Part shown: one piece after another, positions 35,331-43,350 of the stretch
How positions within the stretch are numbered: the stretch's first letter is position 1
Layout: every line of letters starts with the position of its first letter
Assembly (NCBI GenBank): GCA_035523995.1
Contig: DATKPQ010000107.1
Coordinates: forward strand, 1-64,000
Direction: 5' to 3'
DNA from: JASHVB01 sp035523995
Lineage (GTDB): Bacteria > Pseudomonadota > Alphaproteobacteria > Acetobacterales > Acetobacteraceae
DNA: 64,000 nt
Program-made: the position numbers and the translations under genes
Notes under the pieces: model-generated
Seen by the model: only the letters and a program-made list of their open reading frames with translations
Database searches by the model: none
Told to the model about the DNA's origin: nothing

Positions 35331-35467
35331 CCGATATTGGATGCAAGGCCGATCCCGAGCTGAAAAAGTTAAGCAATCGGTGACCAGCGCCAACCACCGT
35401 CCCGCCGACCCATAGTTCCGATTGCCCGCCCCGCCGCTTTCAGGCATCTTCGCCTTGTCCCAGCCAC

Positions 35468-35653
35468 CCGGCGCGGGAGAGAGCAGCTGTTCGGGCTGCC
35501 GCCGAAGGCGCAACCGGCCCCCGGAAACGCTCAGGCAAAAGGACCGCGGCGGGATCAGGGATCTCTGGAAAGCCGGCCGGCGCCCGCGCGCCGTCCGCAC
35601 CGACGGAGTAAGGGGCAGTCGCCCCGAATCTCTCAGGTTCCGCGACAGAGGGG
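35468..35653 (+). ncRNA. Tandem glycine riboswitch
   Basis: Two aptamers in series. The first runs from GCGCGGGAGAGAGC through GCCGAAGGCGCAACC to GGAAACGCTCAGGCAAAAGGACCGC. The second runs from GGGATCTCTGGAAAGC through CGACGGAGTAAGGGGC to CCGAATCTCTCAGG and CGACAGAGGGGG. GGAGAG...GCCGAAGG...CTCAGGCAAAAGGAC is the hallmark of the glycine aptamer. It ends 54 bases before the gcvT start, so glycine binding should switch on the cleavage system. The gap 35303-35467 holds only this leader's promoter region. Confidence 0.93.
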
Positions 35654-35707
35654 GGTCAGCCGCGTTGGTGTCACAACCAACCGGACGACCTGCCTGCGGA
35701 GTGGACC

Positions 35708-36871
35708 TTGATCGAGAACGCGCTGCCCGACGACCCGACCACCAAGCCGCTGCGGACCACACCGCTGGACGCCTGGCACCGCCGCCTGGGCGCCCGCATG
35801 GTGGAATTCGCCGGCTACGCCATGCCGGTGCAATACGACCTGAAGGGCCAACTCGCCGCCCGCTGCCGCGGCGGCGTCCTCGCAGAGCACTTGCATTGCC
35901 GCGCCCAGGCCACCTTGTTCGATGTCTCCCACATGGGCCAGGCCATGCTGAGCGGCACCAACGTCGGCGCGGCGCTGGAAAAGCTGGTGCCCAGCGACAT
36001 CATTGGCCTGAAGCCAAACCGCCAGCGTTACACCCTGCTCACCAACGAAGCCGGCGGCATCCTGGACGACCTGATGGTCGCCAATCTCGGCGGCGACAGG
36101 CTTTTTCTCGTCGTGAACGCAAGCCGCAAGGACGACGATTTCACCCACCTCGCCGCCAACCTCCCGGTCGGCGTGACGCTCGCGGTGCAGGAAGACCGGG
36201 CATTGCTGGCGCTGCAAGGCCCCGCCGCCGTCGCGGTCCTGGCGCGGCTGGCGCCTGGCGTGGCGGCGCTGCCCTTCATGGGTGTCGCGGCCATCGACAT
36301 CGCCGGCAGCCCATGCCTGCTCTCGCGCTCCGGCTACACCGGCGAGGACGGCTGCGAAATCTCTGTCCCCGCCGACCGCGCGGAAGCATTGGCCGATACC
36401 TTGTTAGCCCAGCCGGAGGTGGCGCCCGCCGGCCTCGGCGCGCGCGATTCGCTGCGATTGGAAGCCGGCCTCTGCCTCTACGGCAACGACATCGACGAAC
36501 TGACATCCCCGGTCGAAGCCGGCCTCACCTGGGTGATCGGCAAGCGCCGCCGCGAGGCCTGGGACTTCCCCGGCGCCGCCGTCATCCGCGACCAGTTGGA
36601 AAACACGTTTCCCCGTGTGCGCGCCGGCATCCGCCCCGAAGGCCGCGCCCCGGCGCGCGCGCTGACCGACATCGTCGCCGCCGACGGCACCGCGGCCGGC
36701 GTGATCACGTCCGGCGGCTTCTCGCCCACGCTCAATGCGCCGATCGCCATGGGCTATGTGCGACGCGATCTCGCCGCGCCAGGGACGCCGGTATTCGTGG
36801 TCGTGCGCGGCAAGTCCTTGCCCGCCGCCGTAGCCACGCTGCCCTTCGTCCCCCACCGTTATGTCCGCTGA
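35708..36871 (+). CDS. gcvT: Glycine cleavage system T protein (aminomethyltransferase)
   Basis: 387 residues. It transfers the aminomethyl group from the H protein's lipoyl arm to tetrahydrofolate, releasing ammonia. Motifs: GARMVEFAGYAMPVQY, LFDVSHMG, SRSGYTGEDGCEI and LGARDSLRLEAGLCLYGNDI. The start is TTG 35708, served by GCGGAGTGG; no ATG suits the N-terminus. Compared with the usual MPVQY-GILAEH, about a dozen extra residues (DLKGQLAARCRGG) are inserted. It is the first gene of gcvT-gcvH-gcvP. Confidence 0.95.
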   Translation: MIENALPDDPTTKPLRTTPLDAWHRRLGARMVEFAGYAMPVQYDLKGQLAARCRGGVLAEHLHCRAQATLFDVSHMGQAMLSGTNVGAALEKLVPSDIIGLKPNRQRYTLLTNEAGGILDDLMVANLGGDRLFLVVNASRKDDDFTHLAANLPVGVTLAVQEDRALLALQGPAAVAVLARLAPGVAALPFMGVAAIDIAGSPCLLSRSGYTGEDGCEISVPADRAEALADTLLAQPEVAPAGLGARDSLRLEAGLCLYGNDIDELTSPVEAGLTWVIGKRRREAWDFPGAAVIRDQLENTFPRVRAGIRPEGRAPARALTDIVAADGTAAGVITSGGFSPTLNAPIAMGYVRRDLAAPGTPVFVVVRGKSLPAAVATLPFVPHRYVR

Positions 36872-36887
36872 AACAGGAAACGTTCCC

Positions 36888-37277
36888 ATGGCCACCAAAC
36901 AATCGGACAAACGCTACACCAAAGAGCATGAATGGGTGACGCTGGATGGCGACATCGTCACCGTCGGCATCACCGACCATGCGCAGGAGCAATTGGGCGA
37001 TGTGGTGTTCGTCGAACTGCCGGAACTCAGCCGCGATGTCACCGCCGGCGAGGCCTGTGCGGTCGTGGAAAGCGTCAAGGCCGCCTCCGACATCTACGCG
37101 CCGCTCACCGGCAAGGTGGTCGAGACAAATTCGGAAATCACCGACGACCCCACGCTGGTGAATTCCGACGCCGAGGGCGAAGGCTGGTTCTTCCGCCTGG
37201 AAATCGACGACACCGCGGCGTTCGACGCATTGCTCGATGAAGACGCCTACAACGAATACCTGGAGACGCTGGACTGA
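36888..37277 (+). CDS. gcvH: Glycine cleavage system H protein
   Basis: A 129-residue lipoyl carrier that shuttles the aminomethyl group between P, T and L proteins. The lipoylated lysine is K64 in VESVKAASD. HEWVTLDGDIVTVGITDHAQEQLGD is the standard N-terminal part. ATG 36888 has CAGGAAACG five bases upstream; an earlier in-frame ATG would begin inside the gcvT stop region. The stop overlaps the gcvP start as TGATG. Confidence 0.97.
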   Translation: MATKQSDKRYTKEHEWVTLDGDIVTVGITDHAQEQLGDVVFVELPELSRDVTAGEACAVVESVKAASDIYAPLTGKVVETNSEITDDPTLVNSDAEGEGWFFRLEIDDTAAFDALLDEDAYNEYLETLD

Positions 37278-40168
37278 TGGACGCCGTTTCGCCACAGGGT
37301 TTTTCCGCCCTGGCCGAGCTTGCCGAACTGGAAGCCGCCGATGGTTTTGTCACCCGGCATCTCGGCCCGTCGGAGTCCGACATCGCCGCCATGCTGCCCT
37401 TCGTCGGCGCAGCCACGCTGGAAGACCTGGCGGCGAAGACGGTCCCGCCGTCCATCCGCAATCGCCAGCCGCTGGATCTGCCGCCACCTCTCAGCGAAGC
37501 CGGAGTCATCGCTGAACTGCGGGCCTTGGCCGACCGGAACATTGTGAAGAAGTCGCTGATCGGCATGGGCTATCACGGCACGCACACGCCGCCGGTGATC
37601 CAGCGCAACGTGCTGGAAAACCCTGGCTGGTACACCGCCTACACACCCTATCAGGCGGAAATCGCGCAGGGCCGTCTGGAAGCGCTGTTGAACTTTCAAA
37701 CGATGGTCTGCGAACTGACCGCGATGGAAATCGCCAACGCCTCGCTGTTGGACGAAGCGACGGCGGCGGCGGAAGCCATGGCGATGGCGTATGCCACCAG
37801 CAAATCGAAATCCGATGTGCTGGCTGTGGCAACAGACCTGCATCCGCAAACCCGCGCGGTGCTGGCAACCCGGGCAAAACCGATCGGCGTGACGCTGGTC
37901 GACGTGGCGCCGGGCGACCTCGCGGCCATCGCCGCCGCGCGGCCGTTTGCACTGGTGCTGCAATACCCCGGCACATCAGGCGCATTGCGCGCACTCTCGG
38001 CCGAGATCCAGGCGGCACATGATGCCGATGCCCTGGCGATCGTCGCCGCCGACTTGTTGTCGCTCGCAGTGTTGACGCCGCCGGGAGAAATGGGCGCCGA
38101 TGTCGTGGTCGGCTCGGCGCAGCGTTTCGGCGTACCGATGGGGTTCGGCGGCCCGCACGCCGGATTCTTCGCCACACGCGACGCGTTCAAACGGCACATG
38201 CCGGGCCGGCTGGTCGGCGTATCCTTGGATGCCGCGGGGGCTCCCGCCACGCGCTTGGCACTGCAAACGCGCGAGCAACACATCCGGCGCGAGAAGGCCA
38301 CGTCGAACATCTGCACGTCGCAGGTGCTGCTGGCCGTGATCGCCGGCTTCTACGCCGCGTGGCACGGGCCCGAAGGCTTGAAGCGCATTGCCCGACGCGC
38401 GAACATGATGGCACGCCTGCTTGCCGACGCCGCGGTGCGCGGCGGACACCGGCTGCGCCACGATGCGTATTTCGACACAATCGTGGTGGAATGCCGCGAG
38501 CCCGATGCCCTGATAGGCGCGGCGCTGGCAGCCGGCTTCAACCTCCGCCGCATTGATCACAGCGCGGTCGGCATTGCGCTGGACGAAACCGTCACCCACG
38601 ATGAACTGGTGCGGCTGGCCGGCGTGCTGGGCGCGGACCTGGACACCGCCACGCCAAGCATTCCCGCCGAACTGGCCCGCAACACGTTCTTCCTGCGGCA
38701 AGCAGTGTTCGACCAGCATCGCACCGAGCATGAGATGCTGCGCTATCTGAAGCGCCTGGAAGAAAAGGACATCGCACTGAACCGCAGTATGATCCCGCTC
38801 GGTTCCTGCACGATGAAGCTGAACGCGACCGCGGAAATGCTGGCCATTTCCTGGCCGGGCTTCGCCGACATCCACCCCTTCGCGCCGGACGATCAGACCG
38901 AAGGCTACGCCACGCTGATCCACGGTCTGTGCGAATGGCTGCAACGCATCACCGGCTTTGCCGCGGTGACATTACAGCCGAACGCCGGATCGCAAGGCGA
39001 GTATTCCGGCTTGCTGACCATCCGCGCCTACCATGAATCGCGCGGCGAAAGCGCAAGGGATGTATGCCTGATCCCATCCTCGGCGCATGGCACCAATCCG
39101 GCCAGCGCAGCGATGGCGGGCCTGCGTGTGGTGGTGGTGGGCTGCGACCGCGACGGCAACATCGATCTCGCCGACCTCCGCGCCAAGGCGGCGCTGCACC
39201 GCGATCGGCTGGCGGCGCTGATGGTAACGTATCCATCCACGCACGGCGTGTTCGAAGCCGCCATTCGCGAGATCTGCGATGTGGTGCACGAAGCCGGAGC
39301 CCAGGTCTACATGGATGGCGCGAACCTGAACGCGCAGGTCGGGCTGACGTTGCCGGCAAGCATCGGCGCCGATGTATGCCATTTGAATCTGCACAAGACA
39401 TTCTGCATACCGCATGGCGGTGGCGGCCCCGGCGTGGGCCCGATCGGCGTCGCCGCACACCTGGCGCCGTTCCTCCCTAACCATCCGTTGCGTGCCGATG
39501 CAGGTCCGGCAACCGGCTTTGGTCCGGTCTCAGCCGCCCCGTTCGGGTCCGCGCTGATCCTGCCGATTTCCTATGCCTATATTCGCATGATGGGCGCAGC
39601 CGGGCTGACTCGCGCAACCGGCGTTGCAATCCTGAGCGCGAACTACATCGCGCAGCGGCTGCACAATGCCTATCCGATCCTGTACACCGGTCCCGGCGGA
39701 TACGTGGCACACGAGTGCATCATCGATTGCCGCGGCTTCCAGGCAGAAGCAGGCGTGATGGTGGAAGACATCGCCAAGCGCCTGATGGATTTCGGTTTCC
39801 ACGCGCCGACGATGTCATGGCCCGTCGCCGGCACGCTGATGATCGAACCCACGGAAAGCGAGAGCAAAGCGGAACTCGACCGGTTCTGCGAGGCGATGCT
39901 GGCAATCCGCGCCGAAATCGCGGCGATCGCTGCCGGCAAGCTGGATCGCGCCGACAATCCGTTGAAGCACGCGCCGCACACCGCCCGCGAAGCGATGGCC
40001 GAAGTCTGGACGCATCGCTACTCGCGCGAGCAAGCGGTCTATCCGCTGCCATGGGTAGCGGGGGCAAAATACTGGCCGCCAGTAAAGCGGGTCGACAACG
40101 TCTATGGCGACCGCAACCTGGTCTGTAGCTGCGCTCCCCTGGAGGCCTACGCCGCCGCCGCCGAATAA
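37277..40168 (+). CDS. gcvP: Glycine dehydrogenase (decarboxylating), P protein
   Basis: 963 residues, the single-chain form in which alpha and beta halves are fused. It decarboxylates glycine with PLP and loads the H-protein lipoyl group. The PLP lysine is K707 in HLNLHKTF, followed by a glycine-rich loop. The N-terminal half has RHLGPSESDIAAML and GMGYHGTHTPPVI. It is translationally coupled to gcvH. The L protein (lipoamide dehydrogenase) is shared with other complexes and lies elsewhere. Confidence 0.97.
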   Translation: MDAVSPQGFSALAELAELEAADGFVTRHLGPSESDIAAMLPFVGAATLEDLAAKTVPPSIRNRQPLDLPPPLSEAGVIAELRALADRNIVKKSLIGMGYHGTHTPPVIQRNVLENPGWYTAYTPYQAEIAQGRLEALLNFQTMVCELTAMEIANASLLDEATAAAEAMAMAYATSKSKSDVLAVATDLHPQTRAVLATRAKPIGVTLVDVAPGDLAAIAAARPFALVLQYPGTSGALRALSAEIQAAHDADALAIVAADLLSLAVLTPPGEMGADVVVGSAQRFGVPMGFGGPHAGFFATRDAFKRHMPGRLVGVSLDAAGAPATRLALQTREQHIRREKATSNICTSQVLLAVIAGFYAAWHGPEGLKRIARRANMMARLLADAAVRGGHRLRHDAYFDTIVVECREPDALIGAALAAGFNLRRIDHSAVGIALDETVTHDELVRLAGVLGADLDTATPSIPAELARNTFFLRQAVFDQHRTEHEMLRYLKRLEEKDIALNRSMIPLGSCTMKLNATAEMLAISWPGFADIHPFAPDDQTEGYATLIHGLCEWLQRITGFAAVTLQPNAGSQGEYSGLLTIRAYHESRGESARDVCLIPSSAHGTNPASAAMAGLRVVVVGCDRDGNIDLADLRAKAALHRDRLAALMVTYPSTHGVFEAAIREICDVVHEAGAQVYMDGANLNAQVGLTLPASIGADVCHLNLHKTFCIPHGGGGPGVGPIGVAAHLAPFLPNHPLRADAGPATGFGPVSAAPFGSALILPISYAYIRMMGAAGLTRATGVAILSANYIAQRLHNAYPILYTGPGGYVAHECIIDCRGFQAEAGVMVEDIAKRLMDFGFHAPTMSWPVAGTLMIEPTESESKAELDRFCEAMLAIRAEIAAIAAGKLDRADNPLKHAPHTAREAMAEVWTHRYSREQAVYPLPWVAGAKYWPPVKRVDNVYGDRNLVCSCAPLEAYAAAAE

Positions 40169-40247
40169 CCTCTCCCGCGCGCGCTATTCGCGCGAGAGAG
40201 GTCGAGATGCGAAGCATCGAGGGTGAGGGCAATCGGGTGGGTATGCA
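40168..40247. repeat. Dispersed repeat family B, copy at 40.2 kb
   Basis: CCTCTCCCGCGCGCGCTATTCGCGCGAGAGAGG forms a long stem, followed by GAGGGTGAGGGCAATCGGGTGGG. It fills the whole gap between convergent gcvP and dnaA, so it could end both transcripts. Confidence 0.85.
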
Positions 40248-40252
40248 GCCAA

Positions 40253-41722
40253 CTACTGCATCGGCCCCGAACCACCCTCCAGCATGCGGCGTAGCAGCTC
40301 CACATCCTCGGCAAAATTTGGATCCACTTCGATCAACTGTCCCACCCGCGACACCGCATGCATAACCGTCGTATGGTCACGGTTGCCGAATTTGCGTCCG
40401 ATCTCCGGCAAGCTCCGGCTGGTGAGCTGCTTCGCCAGATACATCGCCACCTGCCGCGGCCGCGCCACGTTGCGCGCACGCCGCGGAGAATACATATCGG
40501 TGAGCCGCATATTATAATGCTCTGCCACCTTGCGCTGGATTTCGTCGATCGTCACGCGCCGCTCATAAGCCTTCAGGATGTCGTGCAAGATTTCCTGTGT
40601 CGCCTCCAGCGTCACCGGCCGACCGAACAGATTGGCCTGCGCGATCAGGCGGTTTAACGCACCCTCCAGCTCGCGCACGTTAGAGGTGATCTTGTGCGCC
40701 AGGAATTCGATGACCTTGTCCGGCACCGGCACGCCGGCACGCTGCGCCTTCGCTTGCAGGATCGACACGCGCAACTCGAACGTCGTCGAGTGCAGGTCCG
40801 CGACCATGCCGCAGCTCAGCCGCGTGCGCAGCCGATCCTCCAGCCCTTGCATGTCGGACGGAGACTTATCCGCCGACACCACGATCTGCTTGCCGGCATC
40901 GACCAGCGCGTTGAAAGTGTGAAAGAACTCCTCCTGCGTGTTCTCCTTGCCGATCAGGAACTGCAAATCGTCCACCATCAGCACATCGACGCTGCGGTGT
41001 TGCTCTTTGAACTCCAGCGTCGCCTGGCTGCGCAGCGCCGTGATGAAGCGGTACATGAATTTCTCGGCGGACATGTAGGCCACCGATACCGGCCACGTAC
41101 CGTTGCGCTCGTGCGCCAACAGCTCCCAGGCGATCGCGTGCATCAGATGCGTTTTGCCCAGCCCGACGCCGCCATACAGGAACAAGGGATTGAATCCCGC
41201 GCTGGACGGTTGCTCGGCAACGCGACGCGCACAGGCATGGGCAAATTCATTCGGCTTGCCGACAACGAAGCCATCGAACGTGAAGCGCGGATCGAGCCCG
41301 GGATTCAGTTCCGGCCGCGGCTCTCCCGCACGGTCGCGGCTGCGGCCCATCGGCAATGGCGGCGCCATCGGCGGCGGCTCGGCCGGCGGCGCGGAAAGAT
41401 CCTCAGCCAGCCCGTCATCGGCCCCGGAAATCGCGCCACTCGACTGCCCGAAGCGGATATCGACGCGGCGTATCCCGGGATTCTCCTCATGCCACAGCGC
41501 GGTGATGCGGTCGCCATACCGGCTGCGCACCCAGTCGCGCAGGAATCTCGTGGGCAGGTGCACCGTGATCTCGTCGCCGTCCAGCCCGACCAGCGTCATC
41601 TGCCGCAACCAGGTACGGTATTCGACCTCGCCGAACTCCTGCTGCAAGCGCCCCCTTACACGCGCCCATTGCGCGGCCAACTGTGGTGTTGCCACGGTAT
41701 CCTGCTCCATGGTCGTGGGCAT
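40253..41722 (-). CDS. dnaA: Chromosomal replication initiator DnaA
   Basis: 489 residues. Domain I is WARVRGRLQQEFGEVEYRTWL and domain II a Pro-rich linker (about 115-145). Domain III is the AAA+ core with Walker A GGVGLGKTHLM and Walker B VLMVDDLQFL. Domain IV has the signature GNRDHTTVMHAV for DnaA-box binding. Two in-frame starts, ATG 41722 and ATG 41710, compete; GGGGG abuts the first and is better spaced for the second. rpsT lies upstream on the same strand, an arrangement found in several alphaproteobacteria. Confidence 0.97.
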   Translation of the reverse strand: MPTTMEQDTVATPQLAAQWARVRGRLQQEFGEVEYRTWLRQMTLVGLDGDEITVHLPTRFLRDWVRSRYGDRITALWHEENPGIRRVDIRFGQSSGAISGADDGLAEDLSAPPAEPPPMAPPLPMGRSRDRAGEPRPELNPGLDPRFTFDGFVVGKPNEFAHACARRVAEQPSSAGFNPLFLYGGVGLGKTHLMHAIAWELLAHERNGTWPVSVAYMSAEKFMYRFITALRSQATLEFKEQHRSVDVLMVDDLQFLIGKENTQEEFFHTFNALVDAGKQIVVSADKSPSDMQGLEDRLRTRLSCGMVADLHSTTFELRVSILQAKAQRAGVPVPDKVIEFLAHKITSNVRELEGALNRLIAQANLFGRPVTLEATQEILHDILKAYERRVTIDEIQRKVAEHYNMRLTDMYSPRRARNVARPRQVAMYLAKQLTSRSLPEIGRKFGNRDHTTVMHAVSRVGQLIEVDPNFAEDVELLRRMLEGGSGPMQ

Positions 41723-41899
41723 CCCCCTAGCTCCCCTGAACCGGTTCTAATGCCGCAAATGCACCAAGACCTTCACGGCAGCGTGTCTGCCGCGTCATTT
41801 GAGACGAAACCACCCCGTAGCGGTTGCCGCGTAACCGGAACCGGTCAGAGAAGCATGCTATCGGGAGAGGAATTCGCCGAAGGGGAGTATGCAAAGCTT

Positions 41900-41995
41900 T
41901 CGTGACGGGAGGCAATAGCAAATTTAATCCCAACAGAAACGAATCAAATAAAGCACGAAAATTGCGAGTTGTGGATTAAACAGTTTTGATAACCC
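41900..41995. promoter_or_regulatory. AT-rich dnaA upstream region with one DnaA-box-like site
   Basis: In the 417-bp gap between rpsT and dnaA a stretch of about 95 bp is strikingly AT-rich for this genome (CAAATTTAATCCC, GAATCAAATAAAG, TTAAACAGTTTTGATAAC). TGTGGATTA at 41970-41978 matches the DnaA box TGTGGATAA at eight of nine bases. A regulated dnaA promoter is the modest reading. A single imperfect box is not enough to call an origin. Confidence 0.45.
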
Positions 41996-42026
41996 GTGCG
42001 GCAAAGCAATTGCGCCAGCACTATCG

Positions 42027-42054
42027 GCACCACCGCGTTTTTCTCCGGTGGTGC
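42027..42054. other. Hairpin between rpsT and dnaA
   Basis: GCACCACCG pairs with CGGTGGTGC, nine bases each, around a ten-base loop. It is 86 bp past the rpsT stop on the minus strand. There is no following T-run on that strand, so it is at best a weak terminator or a processing structure. Confidence 0.45.
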
Positions 42055-42139
42055 GTCGCTGTATTCGCCTACAGCGATTATTGCTCTTGCTCGTTCGGGA
42101 GGTCAACAGCCATCGTTGCCTCTCGCAACGAGAGCCAGG

Positions 42140-42409
42140 CTAGCCCGTCGCCAGCGCCTTGATCCGACGCGACAGCCGCGACAACTTGCGCGCGACAGCA
42201 TTCTTGTGCGCCACGCCCTTGCCAACCGCACGCTGCATTTCCGGCTGCGCCACGCGCAGCGCCGCAACCGCGTCTTCCTGGTTGCCACCGGCAATCGCCG
42301 CCTCCACCTTCTTGACAAAGGTCCGCATGCGCGACTTGCGCGCATGATTGCGCTCGGTGCGCTTGAGAGTCTGCCGGATGCGCTTGCGCGCGGAAGCGGT
42401 GTTGGCCAT
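42140..42409 (-). CDS. rpsT: 30S ribosomal protein S20
   Basis: 89 residues, strongly basic and helical: MANTASARKRIRQTLKRTERN, RMRTFVKKVEAAIAGG, and KGVAHKNAVARKLSRLSRRIKAL are the S20 pattern. It binds 16S rRNA in the small subunit. The start at 42409 gives the standard N-terminus; a longer frame upstream includes unrelated sequence. A good sigma-70 promoter lies 68-96 bp upstream. Confidence 0.97.
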   Translation of the reverse strand: MANTASARKRIRQTLKRTERNHARKSRMRTFVKKVEAAIAGGNQEDAVAALRVAQPEMQRAVGKGVAHKNAVARKLSRLSRRIKALATG

Positions 42410-42476
42410 GAGCTCGCTTGATGCTGATGATCGGAACGTCTCGCCCGCCACCCGAGGGTAGCCGACGGGAGGCGGA

Positions 42477-42505
42477 GTTCTAGGCACCGTCCCGGGTCGA
42501 GTCAA
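42477..42505 (-). promoter_or_regulatory. Sigma-70 type promoter of rpsT
   Basis: On the minus strand TTGACT, a 17-bp spacer, then TAGAAC. Both hexamers are close to consensus and the spacing is ideal. It lies 68 bp upstream of the rpsT start. Confidence 0.7.
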
Positions 42506-42531
42506 GAAACCTCGCGCCCCGTACCACGCGC

Positions 42532-42546
42532 GGACTGTAACAGTCC
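42532..42546. promoter_or_regulatory. 15-bp palindrome upstream of the rpsT promoter
   Basis: GGACTGT-A-ACAGTCC, perfect about a central A, 27 bp upstream of the -35 hexamer. It could be an activator or repressor site; no regulator is suggested by its sequence. Confidence 0.35.
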
Positions 42547-42572
42547 AGGCGGTGGCAAAAAAATCGCAGCCA

Positions 42573-43330
42573 TCAGGCCGGGATGGAATCGCGGGCCATA
42601 CGTCGCCCCGGGTCGGCACGTCCTCGATGCGGATCAGCACTGTGTGCACCCGCACAGCCCGTCTCGTGGTACGTCGTATTGGCGATTGTCGCGCCGACGC
42701 CCACCGCCGGCACCGCGCCATTTCCTTTTGCGCCCAACGGGTTGGCGTTATAATTTTCATCCGGCACGGAAACCGCCCGACTGTATGGCACCTCGGCGTT
42801 CACCCGCACCGCGTACGCAGCCGCCCATCGGCTGACCCATCTTCTACCAAGGTCGAGGTTCACCAGGCACTTCCGCGAAATGTGCGCCGAAGGCATGGCG
42901 CCAAAGGCGTATCGCCGTCGCGTCCAACGCCGTGTCAGCATCGGCTTCCACGACAGCGTGCCCCGTTCCGGGCGACAAAAGCCGTAACCGAAATCGGGCC
43001 ACCCTGCGCGATAACCGAGCCGTTCTGCAACTTCGGCGCGGTACCCGAAACCCGCCAATTACCCAACCATATATTCGTGGTTGTCAGATTAAGAATCTTT
43101 GCACGCACCGCTTGCCGAGTGGCGCGCAGGGCCGACACGACGCTCGAGGCGACGGAAGAACCGCCGGACACCGGCGCTGCCGGAACCGGTGATGGCCAAA
43201 GCTGAAAGCGCTCGGCGAACTCGTTGGCGCAAGTTGCGACACCAAGTCTTCGACCCAACGTCGCGATTTCGCGCCCGGCGTTGTTGTCAAACGTCAATAC
43301 ACAGCGGCGCGCGCCGCCTGTGCCGGAAAG
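42573..43330 (-). pseudogene. Possible degraded hypothetical gene
   Basis: The 940 bp between rpsT and the GMC gene hold no intact gene. On the minus strand one frame reads plausibly to about 42950 (KILNLTTTNIWLGNWRVSG, QNGSVIAQGGPISVTAFV), then stops. A second frame continues GHAVVEADADTALDATAIRLW to a stop. A third has SVPDENYNANPLGAKGNGAV further on. Real-looking peptide pieces in successive frames suggest a frameshifted or decayed gene. I do not recognise its family. Confidence 0.25.
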
Positions 43331-43350
43331 ACCAACTGCAAGAACCGACG

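Noticed and set aside
41723..42139. Replication origin between rpsT and dnaA
   Set aside because: Only one DnaA-box-like site with one mismatch; no cluster of boxes and no 13-mer repeats.
42140..42760. Long N-terminal extension of rpsT
   Set aside because: The extra 117 codons are not S20-like and would include the promoter; the internal ATG gives the standard protein.
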